A DNA stretch of 64,000 nucleotides, taken from NCBI GenBank assembly GCA_021495925.1, contig JAKEKT010000001.1, positions 1,302,001 to 1,366,000 of the forward strand, given 5' to 3'. The notes under the pieces are model-generated. The model did no database searches. It was given only the letters and a program-made list of their open reading frames with translations, and had not been told where the DNA came from. This document shows positions 30,616-40,354 of the stretch, piece by piece (the first letter of the stretch is position 1; each line of letters opens with the position of its first letter). This DNA comes from Diplodia intermedia (lineage: Eukaryota; Ascomycota; Dothideomycetes; Botryosphaeriales; Botryosphaeriaceae). A program made the position numbers and the translations under genes.

Positions 30616-32656
30616 ATGAAGTTCCTCATTACTCCTAATTTGCTCGCCCTGAGCCTGCTCACGGCTCCCGGCAACGCACTTCCGCATGGCAACGGCCTCG
30701 AGAAGCGCTTCGTGGTACGTTCATACCGCTGCAAGAACTCCATTCCGGCTTCTAACATGCGCATAGGACACCGCGAACAAGGCCGCACCTTCAATGATCT
30801 CAAGAGACTCTCTCGTACGTCGCCAAAATACTACTTCGAACGCATTCCAGGGGTTTCCCCGCGCCGCCGCTCCCGAAAGCAATTCCAACAATCTCCAGGA
30901 CATCACTCCCGAGGAAGGCCTCGCCGCGAACCGGAGAGCCCTCCATGTCCGTTACCCAGAAGGTGCAGCTGAAGCCGATGCTGCTGCCGCCGATGCTGCC
31001 GCTGCCGACCCTGCCGCCGATGCTGCCGCTGCCGACCCTGCCGCCGATGCTGCCGCTGCCGACCCTGCCGCCGACCCAGCTGCCGCCGAAGCTCCTGCTA
31101 CCGAAACCGCTGCCGCGGCCGACCAAGCCGCTCCCGCCGACCCGGCTGCCGCCAAGGCCACTGCTACCGAAGCAGCTGCTGCCGCCGGTCAAGCAGCCGC
31201 CGACCAAGCCCCTGCTGCCGACCCTGCTGCCGCCAAGGAGACTGTTGCTGCTGCCGCTGCGGCCGACCCAGCTGCGGCCGCTGCCGCCACACCCGCTGCC
31301 GATCCCGCAGCTGCTGCGGCGACCCCTGCGGCCGATGCAGGAGCGGCGGGCGCTGACAGCGGCAGCGATGGTGGCCTCCTGAGCGGCTTGCTCGGTAAGC
31401 TCACTGGCGCCGACGGTGGCGATGATGCTGCCGCCGCTGCTGGCGGAGATGCTGCTGGCGGAGATGCGGCCGGAGGTGGCAGTGGTGCCCTTGGCGGCTT
31501 GCTCGGCAAGCTTACTGGCGGTGACGATGCCGCCGCCGCTGGCGATGATGCTGCTGCTGCCGGCGATGCTGCTGCTGGTGGCGCGGCTGCTGATGCTGCG
31601 GCTGGAAAGGCTGCCGACGACGGCAGTGGTGGCGGCGGCCTTCTCGGTGGTCTCTTGGGAGGCGGAGGCGGTGGTGGAGGCGGTCTTCTGTCAAGCCTCG
31701 GACTCAAGGAACGCTCTCCTCAAAATGGCGGCCTTCTCGGCGGCGTCGGTGACCTCGTTGGAGATGTTACGGGCGACGTCGGTCTGAAGAAGCGCTCGCC
31801 GCAGCCCCAGGGCGGTGGGCTTCTTGGCAACGTTGGCGACCTCGTCGGAGATGTCACCGGCGATGTCGGACTCAAGGAACGCTCTCCTCAGAGCGGTGGT
31901 CTTCTCGGCGGCGTCGGTGACCTCGTTGGAGATGTTACGGGCGACGTCGGTCTGAAGAAGCGCTCTCCGCAGCCCCAGGGCGGTGGGCTTCTTGGCAACG
32001 TTGGCGACCTGGTGGGAGATGTCACCGGTGATGTCGGACTCAAGGAACGCTCTCCTCAGAGCGGTGGTCTTCTCGGCGGCGTCGGTGATCTTGTCGGAGA
32101 CGTCACTGGCGATGTCGGTCTGAAGGAGCGCTCCCCTCAGCCCCAGGATGGTGGAAATGGCGGGCTTCTCAGCGGCGTTGGCGACCTTGTCGGAGGCTTG
32201 ACTGGCGGCGGTGGAAGCGGCGGCGGCGGTGGTGGAGGTCTCCTGGGAGGCCTTGGTCTGAAGGAGCGCTCTCCTCACAACGCCAAAGTCAACTCGGACG
32301 CGAACCAGAGTTTCCCGACTCTGAACACTAGAGCGCTCCTCAACACGACCGAGAACAGCTTTGGCAGGAGGGCTGGCGGGATCAACTCAACTGCGAACGC
32401 GAACACGGCCAACGCCAATGCCAACAAAGTGCGGAGCCCGGGCCCGAACTCAATGTGTGGCCGATCTTTGAAGCTCTTCGAGCGCGACCCTACCAAGGAT
32501 CACATTGCCGCTGCTGCCATCAACTGCGCTCGTGCAGTGCCGGCTTCTTCTTCGGAGAGCATCGTGGATGTTTTGAAGAGAGACGTCATGACCATGAACA
32601 AGCGCGAAGCGAAGCGTGCTACGGGTGGGGCCACGTCTGAAGATGGTTCAGTCTAG
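30616..32656 (+). CDS. Secreted repeat protein with kexin-type sites (candidate precursor or wall protein)
   Basis: Exons 30616-30714 and 30767-32656 (52-bp intron, GTACGT/TAG); 662 aa. Residues 1-21 form a signal peptide (MKFLITPNLLALSLLTAPGNA). Dibasic sites follow at LEKR (residues 28-31) and LVRR (49-52). Residues about 100-230 are Ala/Asp/Pro-rich, partly from a 27-bp tandem repeat. Next come GLLSGLLGKLTG and a Gly-rich block. Residues 346-530 hold six units of about 27-29 residues (the last is 46) built on SPQ..GGLLGGVGDLVGDVTG and DVGLK(K/E)R. Two units begin after KKR, the others after KER. The C-terminal part has two Cys (SMCGRS, AINCARA), LKRD (636-639) and KREAKR (645-650). Kexin-cut repeat precursors and Gly/Leu-rich wall proteins are both possible; I cannot decide between them. 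The neighbouring UstYa gene favours looking at the first. Confidence 0.85.
30992..31072 (+). repeat. 27-bp minisatellite, three perfect copies
   Basis: Three identical 27-bp units in a row, each starting GATGCTGCCGCTGCCGACCC. Being nine codons long they keep frame and encode a nine-residue Ala/Asp/Pro unit (AAADPAADA register). Perfect identity points to recent slippage or expansion, so copy number may vary between strains. Confidence 0.85.
31703..32257 (+). repeat. Coding repeat array, 81/87-bp units with 168-bp higher-order period
   Basis: Units begin at 31703, 31784, 31871, 31952, 32039 and 32120, encoding LKER, LKKR, LKER, LKKR, LKER and LKER starts. Short (81 bp) and long (87 bp, with an extra PQ after SPQ) units alternate, so the 168-bp pair 31784-31951 is nearly repeated from 31952. 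The last unit is longer and runs into a Gly-rich stretch before a final LKERSPH at 32258. Near identity at DNA level suggests unequal crossing-over of the pair. Confidence 0.85.
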
Positions 32657-33518
32657 ATTGATGCCGGGATATGGCTCAGTATGGAGACTCGGAGGCAACC
32701 GCCCTGCGCCGTTGACCAGCGCGGAGGGTGAAGCTGTCCGTTGACTATGAGAGCAGCGCCGAAATCCGGCCAGACTCAGAGATAGTCGGGATTCTTCGTG
32801 TGTAAATGAATGACGGGACTTATAACTGCTGCAGCGGAACACAGCCGGGAGGTTGGGAAAGTGCTCGAACAGTCGTTACACCTCATTTTCTTGTATCGTA
32901 AAGATGGATATCCACAATGTTGAATAGTCGTGCAGAGTAATGTAGACGCAGCAGGAGCCAGATTGTCCGATCAAATCGTTAGTTGCAGTGGTTTTCTGTG
33001 CAGGGTGAAATCCGTGTAGATGTTGTCCTGGTTCAGTGTAGACCTGACTCGATCGGTGGAGCAGCCTTGCCTCGCTCTTGGCTCTGTACTCTGGAGCAGA
33101 GTGACGGGAGTTGGCGAGGCTCCAACGGGCGGAGAGGGCATCGGGTGGGGCGCATCACGTGAGAAAGATGCAATGGCTCCGGGAAGTGTCAAGCACGCAG
33201 AGGCATGACGGGCGAACCATGGACGGCGAGGATAATCTGGGGTCAGCGGAGCGGAGGAGAGGGTCGGGCAGGGTCGGATCACGCTTATATTTCGGAAGGA
33301 GCCAGGCTGATGAGCGCCAAGGCCGGTGGTGCTATCGGAGCCGCGGCGGCGACTCTTCCACTCTCCTTCGTCACCACATCACACCCGCCGAGTGCGAGTG
33401 GCCACCCTCTCACTATTCTCTACTTCCATCAATTCCGCCTCCGCCATATTCCCACCCTTCCTTCGGGCTACTGTCTTTCCTTATTTCTCCGCGGCACCGG
33501 CCGCTCCTCAAAACAATC
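32657..33518. other. Intergenic, upstream of YME1
   Basis: 3' flank of the repeat protein and promoter of the protease gene. The last 130 bp before the start are pyrimidine-rich. Plus-strand frames in 33.1-33.5 kb overlap one another and show no domain. Nothing else seen. Confidence 0.4.
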
Positions 33519-36147
33519 ATGGCTTTCCACGCTTCGGTCAGCCTGCAGGTGCGCTCAACACCCACCGCCCCAGCCTGACCCTCACCGAACTGCTGCTAAT
33601 GTCTCGCTCAGAGCGTCGCCTCCGCTGTTACCGAAGCCTGGCCGTCACTCTCTGCTGTTGCGCAGACTCCGTGGCAACTCGTCGCACGTCGCGCCCGGCC
33701 TTCCGAATCCGCAAGAGACCGCCGCCCGCTACTCGACGCATCCACGGCGCACAAGTCAAATGTATGCTATGGGAGTCTTTCGGAATTGGCCGTTGTTGAT
33801 GGAAGACAGCCTGTCGTGCCCGAATGCCTTACTTCCGTCCCGCTCTCTGCGCTGCGCCTTCGCCCGTCGCCAGAAGCGCTCGGTGCCCCGCAAACAGTAG
33901 CCGCCATGTTCTCCCAAGGCAAGTGATTTACTGGGCGCGCAATATCTCTGTCAGGTTGCTAATAACCATACAGTGCCGGCTCACACCCTCCGACGCTTCA
34001 GTCCTCTATCTCGCGCTTTTCCCTCGGTTTCGAATAGTTCTCGGCAATACTCCACCCTTACGCGGCTCGCTCCTTTCAAGCTAAACCTGGTCCCGAGGCC
34101 CGGAGCTGTTGGCTTGACCCAGCAACGCAGTATCTTCGGCGGCAACACTTCACGTAACGTCCTGGCTCACATGGAACAAACGGCAAACAACAACCCTGGT
34201 AGCGCTAGCGCTCAGAACGCATTTTATGCTGCGCTTCTCCGCGCCAACCTTCCGCAAATTGTCGTTGAACGGTACGAATCGGGCAGATTTGCTACGAATG
34301 CGGCATGCGACGCGCTGTATACTCGGGGTCTGGAAAGACTTGGTCAGTCGGACAAGGCACCTAGCCTTCAAGGTAACAACGGCACTGCCGGGCAGTCCTC
34401 TGGCCTTGGAATGGACCAGATTTCGGCTATCGGTCAAGCGGTTGGTGCACGCGTCCGTGGTGGCAATGTTGCCACCGCTCGTACTGGATCCGGTGAGAGG
34501 GCCAGCCCGTTATACGTCGTCGTCGAAGAATCCACCGGCAGCACTATCTTCAAATGGGTCAAGTTCTTCTTGTGGTTTGGCCTCCTTACCTACCTTTCCA
34601 TGGTTTGCGTGACGATGATCATCGAGGCCAGCGGAATGCTGCAAAGACGCGGCGCCAAACAGGACATGGAGGCGAAGCCGGAACTTCAGACTACCCGATT
34701 CAGTGATGTCCATGGTTGCGAAGAGGCCAAGGAAGAACTCCAAGAGCTCGTCGATTTTCTCAAGGCGCCGGATAAGTTCAACGCTCTCGGCGGCAAGCTC
34801 CCTAAGGGTGTTCTCCTTGTTGGCCCTCCCGGTACCGGTAAGACTTTGCTGGCTCGCGCAGTCGCCGGAGAGGCTGGTGTCCCGTTCTTCTACATGTCTG
34901 GTTCGGAATTCGATGAGGTGTATGTCGGTGTTGGTGCCAAGCGCGTCAGAGAGCTCTTCGACGCGGCAAAGTCCAAGGCGCCTGCCATCGTCTTCGTCGA
35001 TGAACTCGATGCTATTGGTGGCAAACGCAACGACCGTGATCACGCATACGTCAAGCAGACTCTCAACCAACTTCTCACGGAGCTGGATGGCTTTGAGCAG
35101 AACTCTGGTGTCATCTTCATTGCTGCTACTAACTTTCCGGAACTCCTCGACAAGGCCCTTACCCGCCCTGGACGATTCGACCGCAATGTGACTGTCCCCC
35201 TTCCGGATGTTCGTGGTCGTTCTGCTATCCTCAAGCACCACATGAGGAACGTTCAGATTGGCACTGACGTCGATGCGGACGTAATTGCTCGCGGCACTCC
35301 CGGATTCAGCGGTGCTGAGCTTGAGAACATTGTGAACCAAGCTGCAGTACATGCATCGAAAAACAAGCAAAAGCGCGTCTCTATGATTGATTTCGAATGG
35401 GCCAAGGACAAGGTTCTTCTTGGCGCTGAACGCCGCTCTGCGGTGATTCAGCAAAAGGACAAGATTGCGACGGCTTACCATGAGGGCGGTCACGCGCTCG
35501 TTGCCATGTTCACCAAGCACTCGGACCCTCTTTACAAGGCTACCATCATGCCTCGCGGCCATGCTCTCGGCATCACCTTCCAGTTGCCTGAGATGGACAG
35601 GGTGAGCCAGACAAAGCTGGAGTATCTTGCTCACATCGATGTTTGTATGGGAGGCAAGGTCGCAGAGGAGCTCATCTACGGGCCCGACTACGTCACCTCT
35701 GGTGCTTCCAGCGACATTCAGAAGGCCACTGCCATCGCTTACTCGATGGTGACGCAGATGGGCATGAGCGACGAGCTGGGCAACATTGATCTCTACAGCA
35801 ACTTCTCTCGGCTTTCGTCGGAAACAAAGAACAAGATCGAGGACGAAGTCCGCAAGATCCTGGATGCGTCGAGAGAACGCGCAAAGAAGCTGTTGACAGA
35901 AAAGCGCGAGGAGCTTGATCGTCTTGCGGGAGCGCTGGTCGAGTACGAGAGCCTGTCGAAGGAGGAGATGGAGAAGGCGGTGAGAGGCGAAAAGATTGGC
36001 GATAAACTCAAGAGCGAGTTCCAACTGCCAATCAAGCTCCCCGAAAGTCTTATGCCGCCCGCATTACCAGGCAGTGGCGACCAACCCGGCAACTCGCCGG
36101 CTCCAGGCTCCGGCATCCCCGGTGCCAACGGCATGAACGAGAGGTGA
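33519..36147 (+). CDS. YME1: Mitochondrial i-AAA protease (Yme1 homologue)
   Basis: ATP-dependent zinc metalloprotease of the inner membrane facing the intermembrane space. It degrades unassembled and lipid-transfer proteins. Exons 33519-33548, 33612-33918, 33974-36147 (836 aa). Exon 1 is only ten codons (MAFHASVSLQ). Intron 2 appears to use a GC donor (GCAAGT, CAG acceptor), giving SQVPAHTLRRF across the join. A mitochondrial presequence is followed by a helical region, one membrane segment (about residues 310-330), Walker A GPPGTGKT (about 396-403), Walker B IVFVDELDAIG (about 451-461), an SRH-type region ending RPGRFDR, and the HEGGH zinc site (about 615-619). The tail is Pro/Gly-rich. All catalytic residues are present. 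The two 5' exons are inferred, so the exact N-terminus is less certain than the core. Confidence 0.95.
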
Positions 36148-37143
36148 GGGGCAGCTGCAGGTAGACTGTAAAAGCGATTTGTACGAGAATGATATAGGAC
36201 AGGATGGTACTAGGGCACCGGGCCGCGGTCTCTGCGGCTAATTCAAGGCGCGTGGCGTTTGCGGGTACCAAGGAAGCGCTTCGCTCCCGGGGGTGAACAG
36301 CGATGAGGAAGAGCGACCTTCTCTGAGCATCGATTTTAGCGTGTGATGTGCCGCCTTGGGAAGGGGCAAACAGATAGCATAGCATTGCAAACGATAGCGT
36401 GCGTCAGGAGAGACACAGCCGGGACCGGCATCCGTCATGGTGATGTCTGGCGTGCCACCGAGATCTGCCGACGGCGACGGTGTTTCTGCACGCACGGCGC
36501 CGGGCGGGTGGAGATGCAAGCTGACGATGATGTGCAGGCCCGCCGCGCACAGTCGCACAGAAGCAGCTGGAAGCGAAGCATCCGGGGAAGGCGCTCGTGG
36601 GCGCTGGGCCTCGCGGGCCAAACCGCCGGCCCGCCAATGAAGTCGGCTTCGTCGCATTCTTGTTGAGACGTGCTGCGCGCCTCGCCAACATTTCCTGCCA
36701 GTCTGCCGTGCTGGCCGCGTCTCCGCCGCGCTTCTCCAGCTCTTACACCTCGGCGTGCAGGGGCCTCTCCGGTCGAACGCGTGCGTCCCGCCGTGGCGCC
36801 GCGATAGAGAAAAAACACAGCACATGCTCGCCTGGTGGGGTACCGTGATCCTGCCATATTTAAGCGCAGCTTCTATACCGCCTCGCGCCGCAACCCCCGC
36901 CTCATCCGGTGCTGCCCTCCGTGCCATTCCTCTCTTCGCCTGCCCTGGCGCGTCTCTAGGCCGCTCTCCGATCCTGGAATCACACAACATCTCGCCACAG
37001 CACCCTCGGCTCGGCTCCCGCTAACACGTCCCGTCCCCGCGTCCGCTGCCGAGCGCACCCCGGGCCCTCCTATAAGAGGTAGCGTTCCCCTGCGCCGCTG
37101 ATCCGGTGAGGCGTTTCGACATTGCTATACGACAGTCGGCACC
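36148..37143. other. Intergenic, upstream of acyltransferase gene
   Basis: About 1 kb, GC-rich on the left. A CATATTTAAGC box near 36855 and a C-rich leader near 36.9-37.1 kb suggest the promoter of the acyltransferase. Minus-strand frames of up to 250 codons here are Arg/Ala-rich without domains and look non-coding. Confidence 0.4.
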
Positions 37144-39646
37144 ATGCCGCAGAACAGCTCGGCCAAGGGCCGCAAGTCGGCTGGCCAGACGCTGGCGCCG
37201 ATGAACAACTTCGTATACGACTTCTTGCTCTGGACCTTCTCCATCCTCGTCGATCTGTTCTTCAGGGAAGTCCACCCGCGAAGCTCTTGGAAGATCCCCC
37301 GCAGCGGCCCCGTCATCTTCGTGGCTGCTCCTCATGCAAACCAGGTAAGCAAGCATAGCCCCGATTTCGGTGGCTTGTAGGCTTTGGAGGAGCTGACAAG
37401 AGACGTAGTTTGTTGATCCCCTCATCCTCATGCGCGTCGTGCGAATGGAGGCTGCCCGCCGCATCTGCTTTCTGATCGCCGAGAAATCCATGCGGAGAAA
37501 GTTCATCGGATGGTTCGCTCGCAACGTTGGCGCTCTGCCCGTGGGGAGAGCTTTGGACAGCACAAGACCCGCCCAGGGCAAAGTTTACCTTCCCGACCCC
37601 GTCAACGACCCCACCCTCGTCCGCGGTGTGGGGACCAACTTCGAGGGCAAAGACTTCCAGGTTGGGGGCTTGGTTGTGCTTCCCTCGGTCAACAATACTG
37701 CGGCAAGCGCGGAGATTCTTGAGATACATGGGCCGGAAGAGCTGCGTGTCAAGAAGCCGTTCAAGGGCGGCGTAGCATTGCGCCAGCTGACAGGGCGCGA
37801 GGATATCAGCGATGAAGGCAAGATCATGAACGGCAATGGCAAGACCGCTCCGGCAGAGGGATTTGAAGGCATCAACTTCAAGGTCGCTCCCAAAGTGGAC
37901 CAGAGTAAAGTTTACGATGCGGTTTTTGAAAAGCTCAACCAGGGCGGCTGTGTTGGCATCTTCCCGGAAGGTGGTAGCCATGACCGTACAGAGCTCTTGC
38001 CACTCAAAGGTAGGGTCAGTTCCGATGCATCTGGGCGAACGACCACTAATACAGGTGGACAGCTGGAGTAGCGATTATGGCGCTTGGCGCTCTTGCCGCC
38101 AACCCGAATAGCGGTCTGAAAATCGTGCCTGTGGGTATGAACTATTTCCACGCCCACAAGTTCCGCTCAAGGGCTGTTATCGAATTCGGTACGCCGGTCG
38201 AGGTTCCTCAGGAGCTCATCGAGCTGTACAAGCAGGGAGAGCGCAGAGAAGCTGTGGGGAAACTCCTGGAAAATGTTTACAATGCTTTGGTCGCCGTTAC
38301 GGTGACTGCGCCAGACTACGATACACTGATGGTATGTGTCTCCGATCATCAGTTTAGGAGGATCGTCCGACGTCTAATGATTTTTGCAGTTGATCCAAGC
38401 TGTTCGCCGCCTTTACAACCCGAAGGGCAAGAAGTTGCCTCTTCCCATGGTCATTGAGCTCAATCGCCGGCTTGTGAAGGGTTACGAACGATACAAGGAT
38501 GATCCCCGTATCGTCAACCTGAAGCAGTCGGTCCTCGCGTACAACAAGAAGCTGATGATGCTGAACGTTCGCGATCATCAGGTCGAGTATGCGACATTCT
38601 CCATTCACAAGGTTGTATTTATGCTGCTGTACCGTTTCAGCAAGCTACTTCTGCTGTCCATCGGCGTGCTGCCCGGACTCATCCTATTCGCGCCGGTCTT
38701 CATCGCCGGCAAGCGTATTTCTATCAGGAAGTCGAAGGAAGCGTTGGCAGCCTCGACGGTCAAAATCCAGGCAAAAGACGTGGTGGCAACCTGGAAGCTT
38801 CTTGTATCGATGGCTTTTGCTCCGCTCCTCTACAACTTCTACACGATTCTGCTCGCCTCTTGGACCTACCGTAACCGTATCCGAGGCCTTGTGCCGGAAT
38901 CAGTTCCAATTTGGGCCGTTTTCATCTGTGGCTGGATCCTCTTCCCGACCATCACATACGCAGCTCTCCGTTTCGGCGAGGTTGGAATGGACATCTTCAA
39001 GTCACTGCGACCTCTCGCTCTCTCGCTTAATCCGTCGTCCAGCAACACGCTGCACAAGCTGAGAGTGATGAGGGCGGACCTAGTGCGTGAGCTCAACGAC
39101 GTTATCAATGAGCTGGGCCCCGAGATGTACCCCGACTTCGACCATGCCAGGATCGTTGCGGACCCGTTCCACGACGAGTCTCCAAAGCTCGAGCACTTCA
39201 AGCGGCGCGACAGCGAATACTCTCTCGAGTCGATGCCTTCGTCTCCCAGCCAGTCGCACGTCCATGTCACCGACACAAGCATGGGCAGTGGGCTGACGGC
39301 GGAGGGACATCTGCCGCGCAATGAATCGTTCAAGAACCTGGGCAACATTGCGCTCTTCGCGACGAGGCCGACGACGCCAAGCAAGCCGCGGTCGAGAACC
39401 AACTCCAGCGGGGGGCTTGCGGGCAGCGGGGGCTTCCCGCTGCAAGGCTTCAGCACGCTGGACAGCTCGGGGGGCTTCGAGGAGGTGAGCAAGAAGATCC
39501 GCGGGGCGATGCGCGAGAGGGGGCAGCGGCGGAGAAGCAGCAACCCCACCAACGAGTGGGAGCTGGGCAGCGGCAGCGGGGCGACGACGCCGGGCAGCGA
39601 GGTCAGCGGGTTCAGCGGGTTCACGGACAGCAAGAAGGAGAAATAG
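37144..39646 (+). CDS. Glycerol-3-phosphate/DHAP acyltransferase, Gpt2/Sct1 type
   Basis: ER membrane enzyme that acylates sn-1 of glycerol-3-phosphate (or dihydroxyacetone phosphate), starting phosphatidate and triacylglycerol synthesis. Exons 37144-37344, 37409-38009, 38063-38331, 38390-39646; 775 aa. All introns are 53-64 bp with consensus borders and preserved phase. PlsC motif I is PHANQFVDP (His64, across intron 1). The glycerol-phosphate-binding motif is FPEGGSHDR (252-260, just before intron 2), then IVPVGMNYF as motif IV. A large insert between motifs I and III is typical of this fungal family. Two or three hydrophobic segments follow the catalytic part (LLLLSIGVLPGLILFAPVFIAG; AVFICGWILFPTITYAAL). 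The C-terminal 180 residues are Ser/Gly/Arg-rich and probably a phospho-regulated disordered tail. Confidence 0.93.
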
Positions 39647-40354
39647 GGGCAGGATGGATATTCAGCATGGTGTCTGGCGTTTGTTTCGCGGGATGGGGAT
39701 ACCAGGCGGGTTGCTGTACATGTACACGGTAGAATAGGCCGAACTATGGAGCCGGGTGTCTCAGGCACGCACTTGTGGGTGGCGCCGCGCTAGAGACTGT
39801 GCGCGCCGTTTCATGTCCCGGACGCAGGGCAAAACCTGGGACATGTGAAGAAGGGCGCGGGCGGCACATGTGAAATTGCAGCGCATGAGGAATGCGACTC
39901 GGCGGGCTCATCGGGACGCGTGCGCGGCGTATGCACGATTCGGACGCCCCGGGCCAGTTGGCCGTCGTCCACCACCCGCTGCGATGCTGGCGATCTCGTA
40001 CCCACGGCCCCGACATCAATGACGCCGCATCCCGCGCCCAGCGAGTGATAAGGCTCCGCTCGGACGCACAACTCACCAAAGCGACAGTTTGCCAACGGCG
40101 TGGCCAGTCGAGCGCGCTCCACCACCACGGCGACGACCATGACTGCGTGTGGCCCCGCGCGCCAGCCCACGCCCAAGCCGCGCTGAGCAGACGAGTGCGA
40201 GCCCCGAGGGATCCGCCGACGGGACGAGACAAGTGCGCGGCGCCCTGCATCAGGCCCGCGTTTCAGGCCGCCCGCGCGACGACGGGTGTTGGCTGCGTCT
40301 GTTTCTGCTCGCGGGTGCACGCTGCGCAAGCTCCAAGTCAAGCCGCGAGAAGGC
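39647..40354. other. Intergenic, tandem genes
   Basis: 3' flank of the acyltransferase and promoter of the 1379-aa gene. GC-rich, with no repeat or RNA gene. The frame of the downstream gene remains open 23 codons upstream of the chosen ATG but without a better start. Confidence 0.4.

Noticed and set aside
31703..32257. Regular repeats that could suggest a CRISPR array
   Set aside because: The units are in-frame coding repeats without unique spacers, in a eukaryotic gene.
31189..32278. Long minus-strand frames opposite the secreted repeat protein
   Set aside because: Low-complexity mirror of Ala/Gly/Pro-rich coding repeats; they lack signal peptide, domains and splice support.
28075..32656. 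Full secondary-metabolite gene cluster
   Set aside because: Only the UstYa gene is diagnostic; no P450, methyltransferase, peptidase, PKS or NRPS is present within the window around it.
34510..36024. 504-codon minus-strand open frame
   Set aside because: Antisense to the Yme1 protease domain; explained by codon bias of the real gene.
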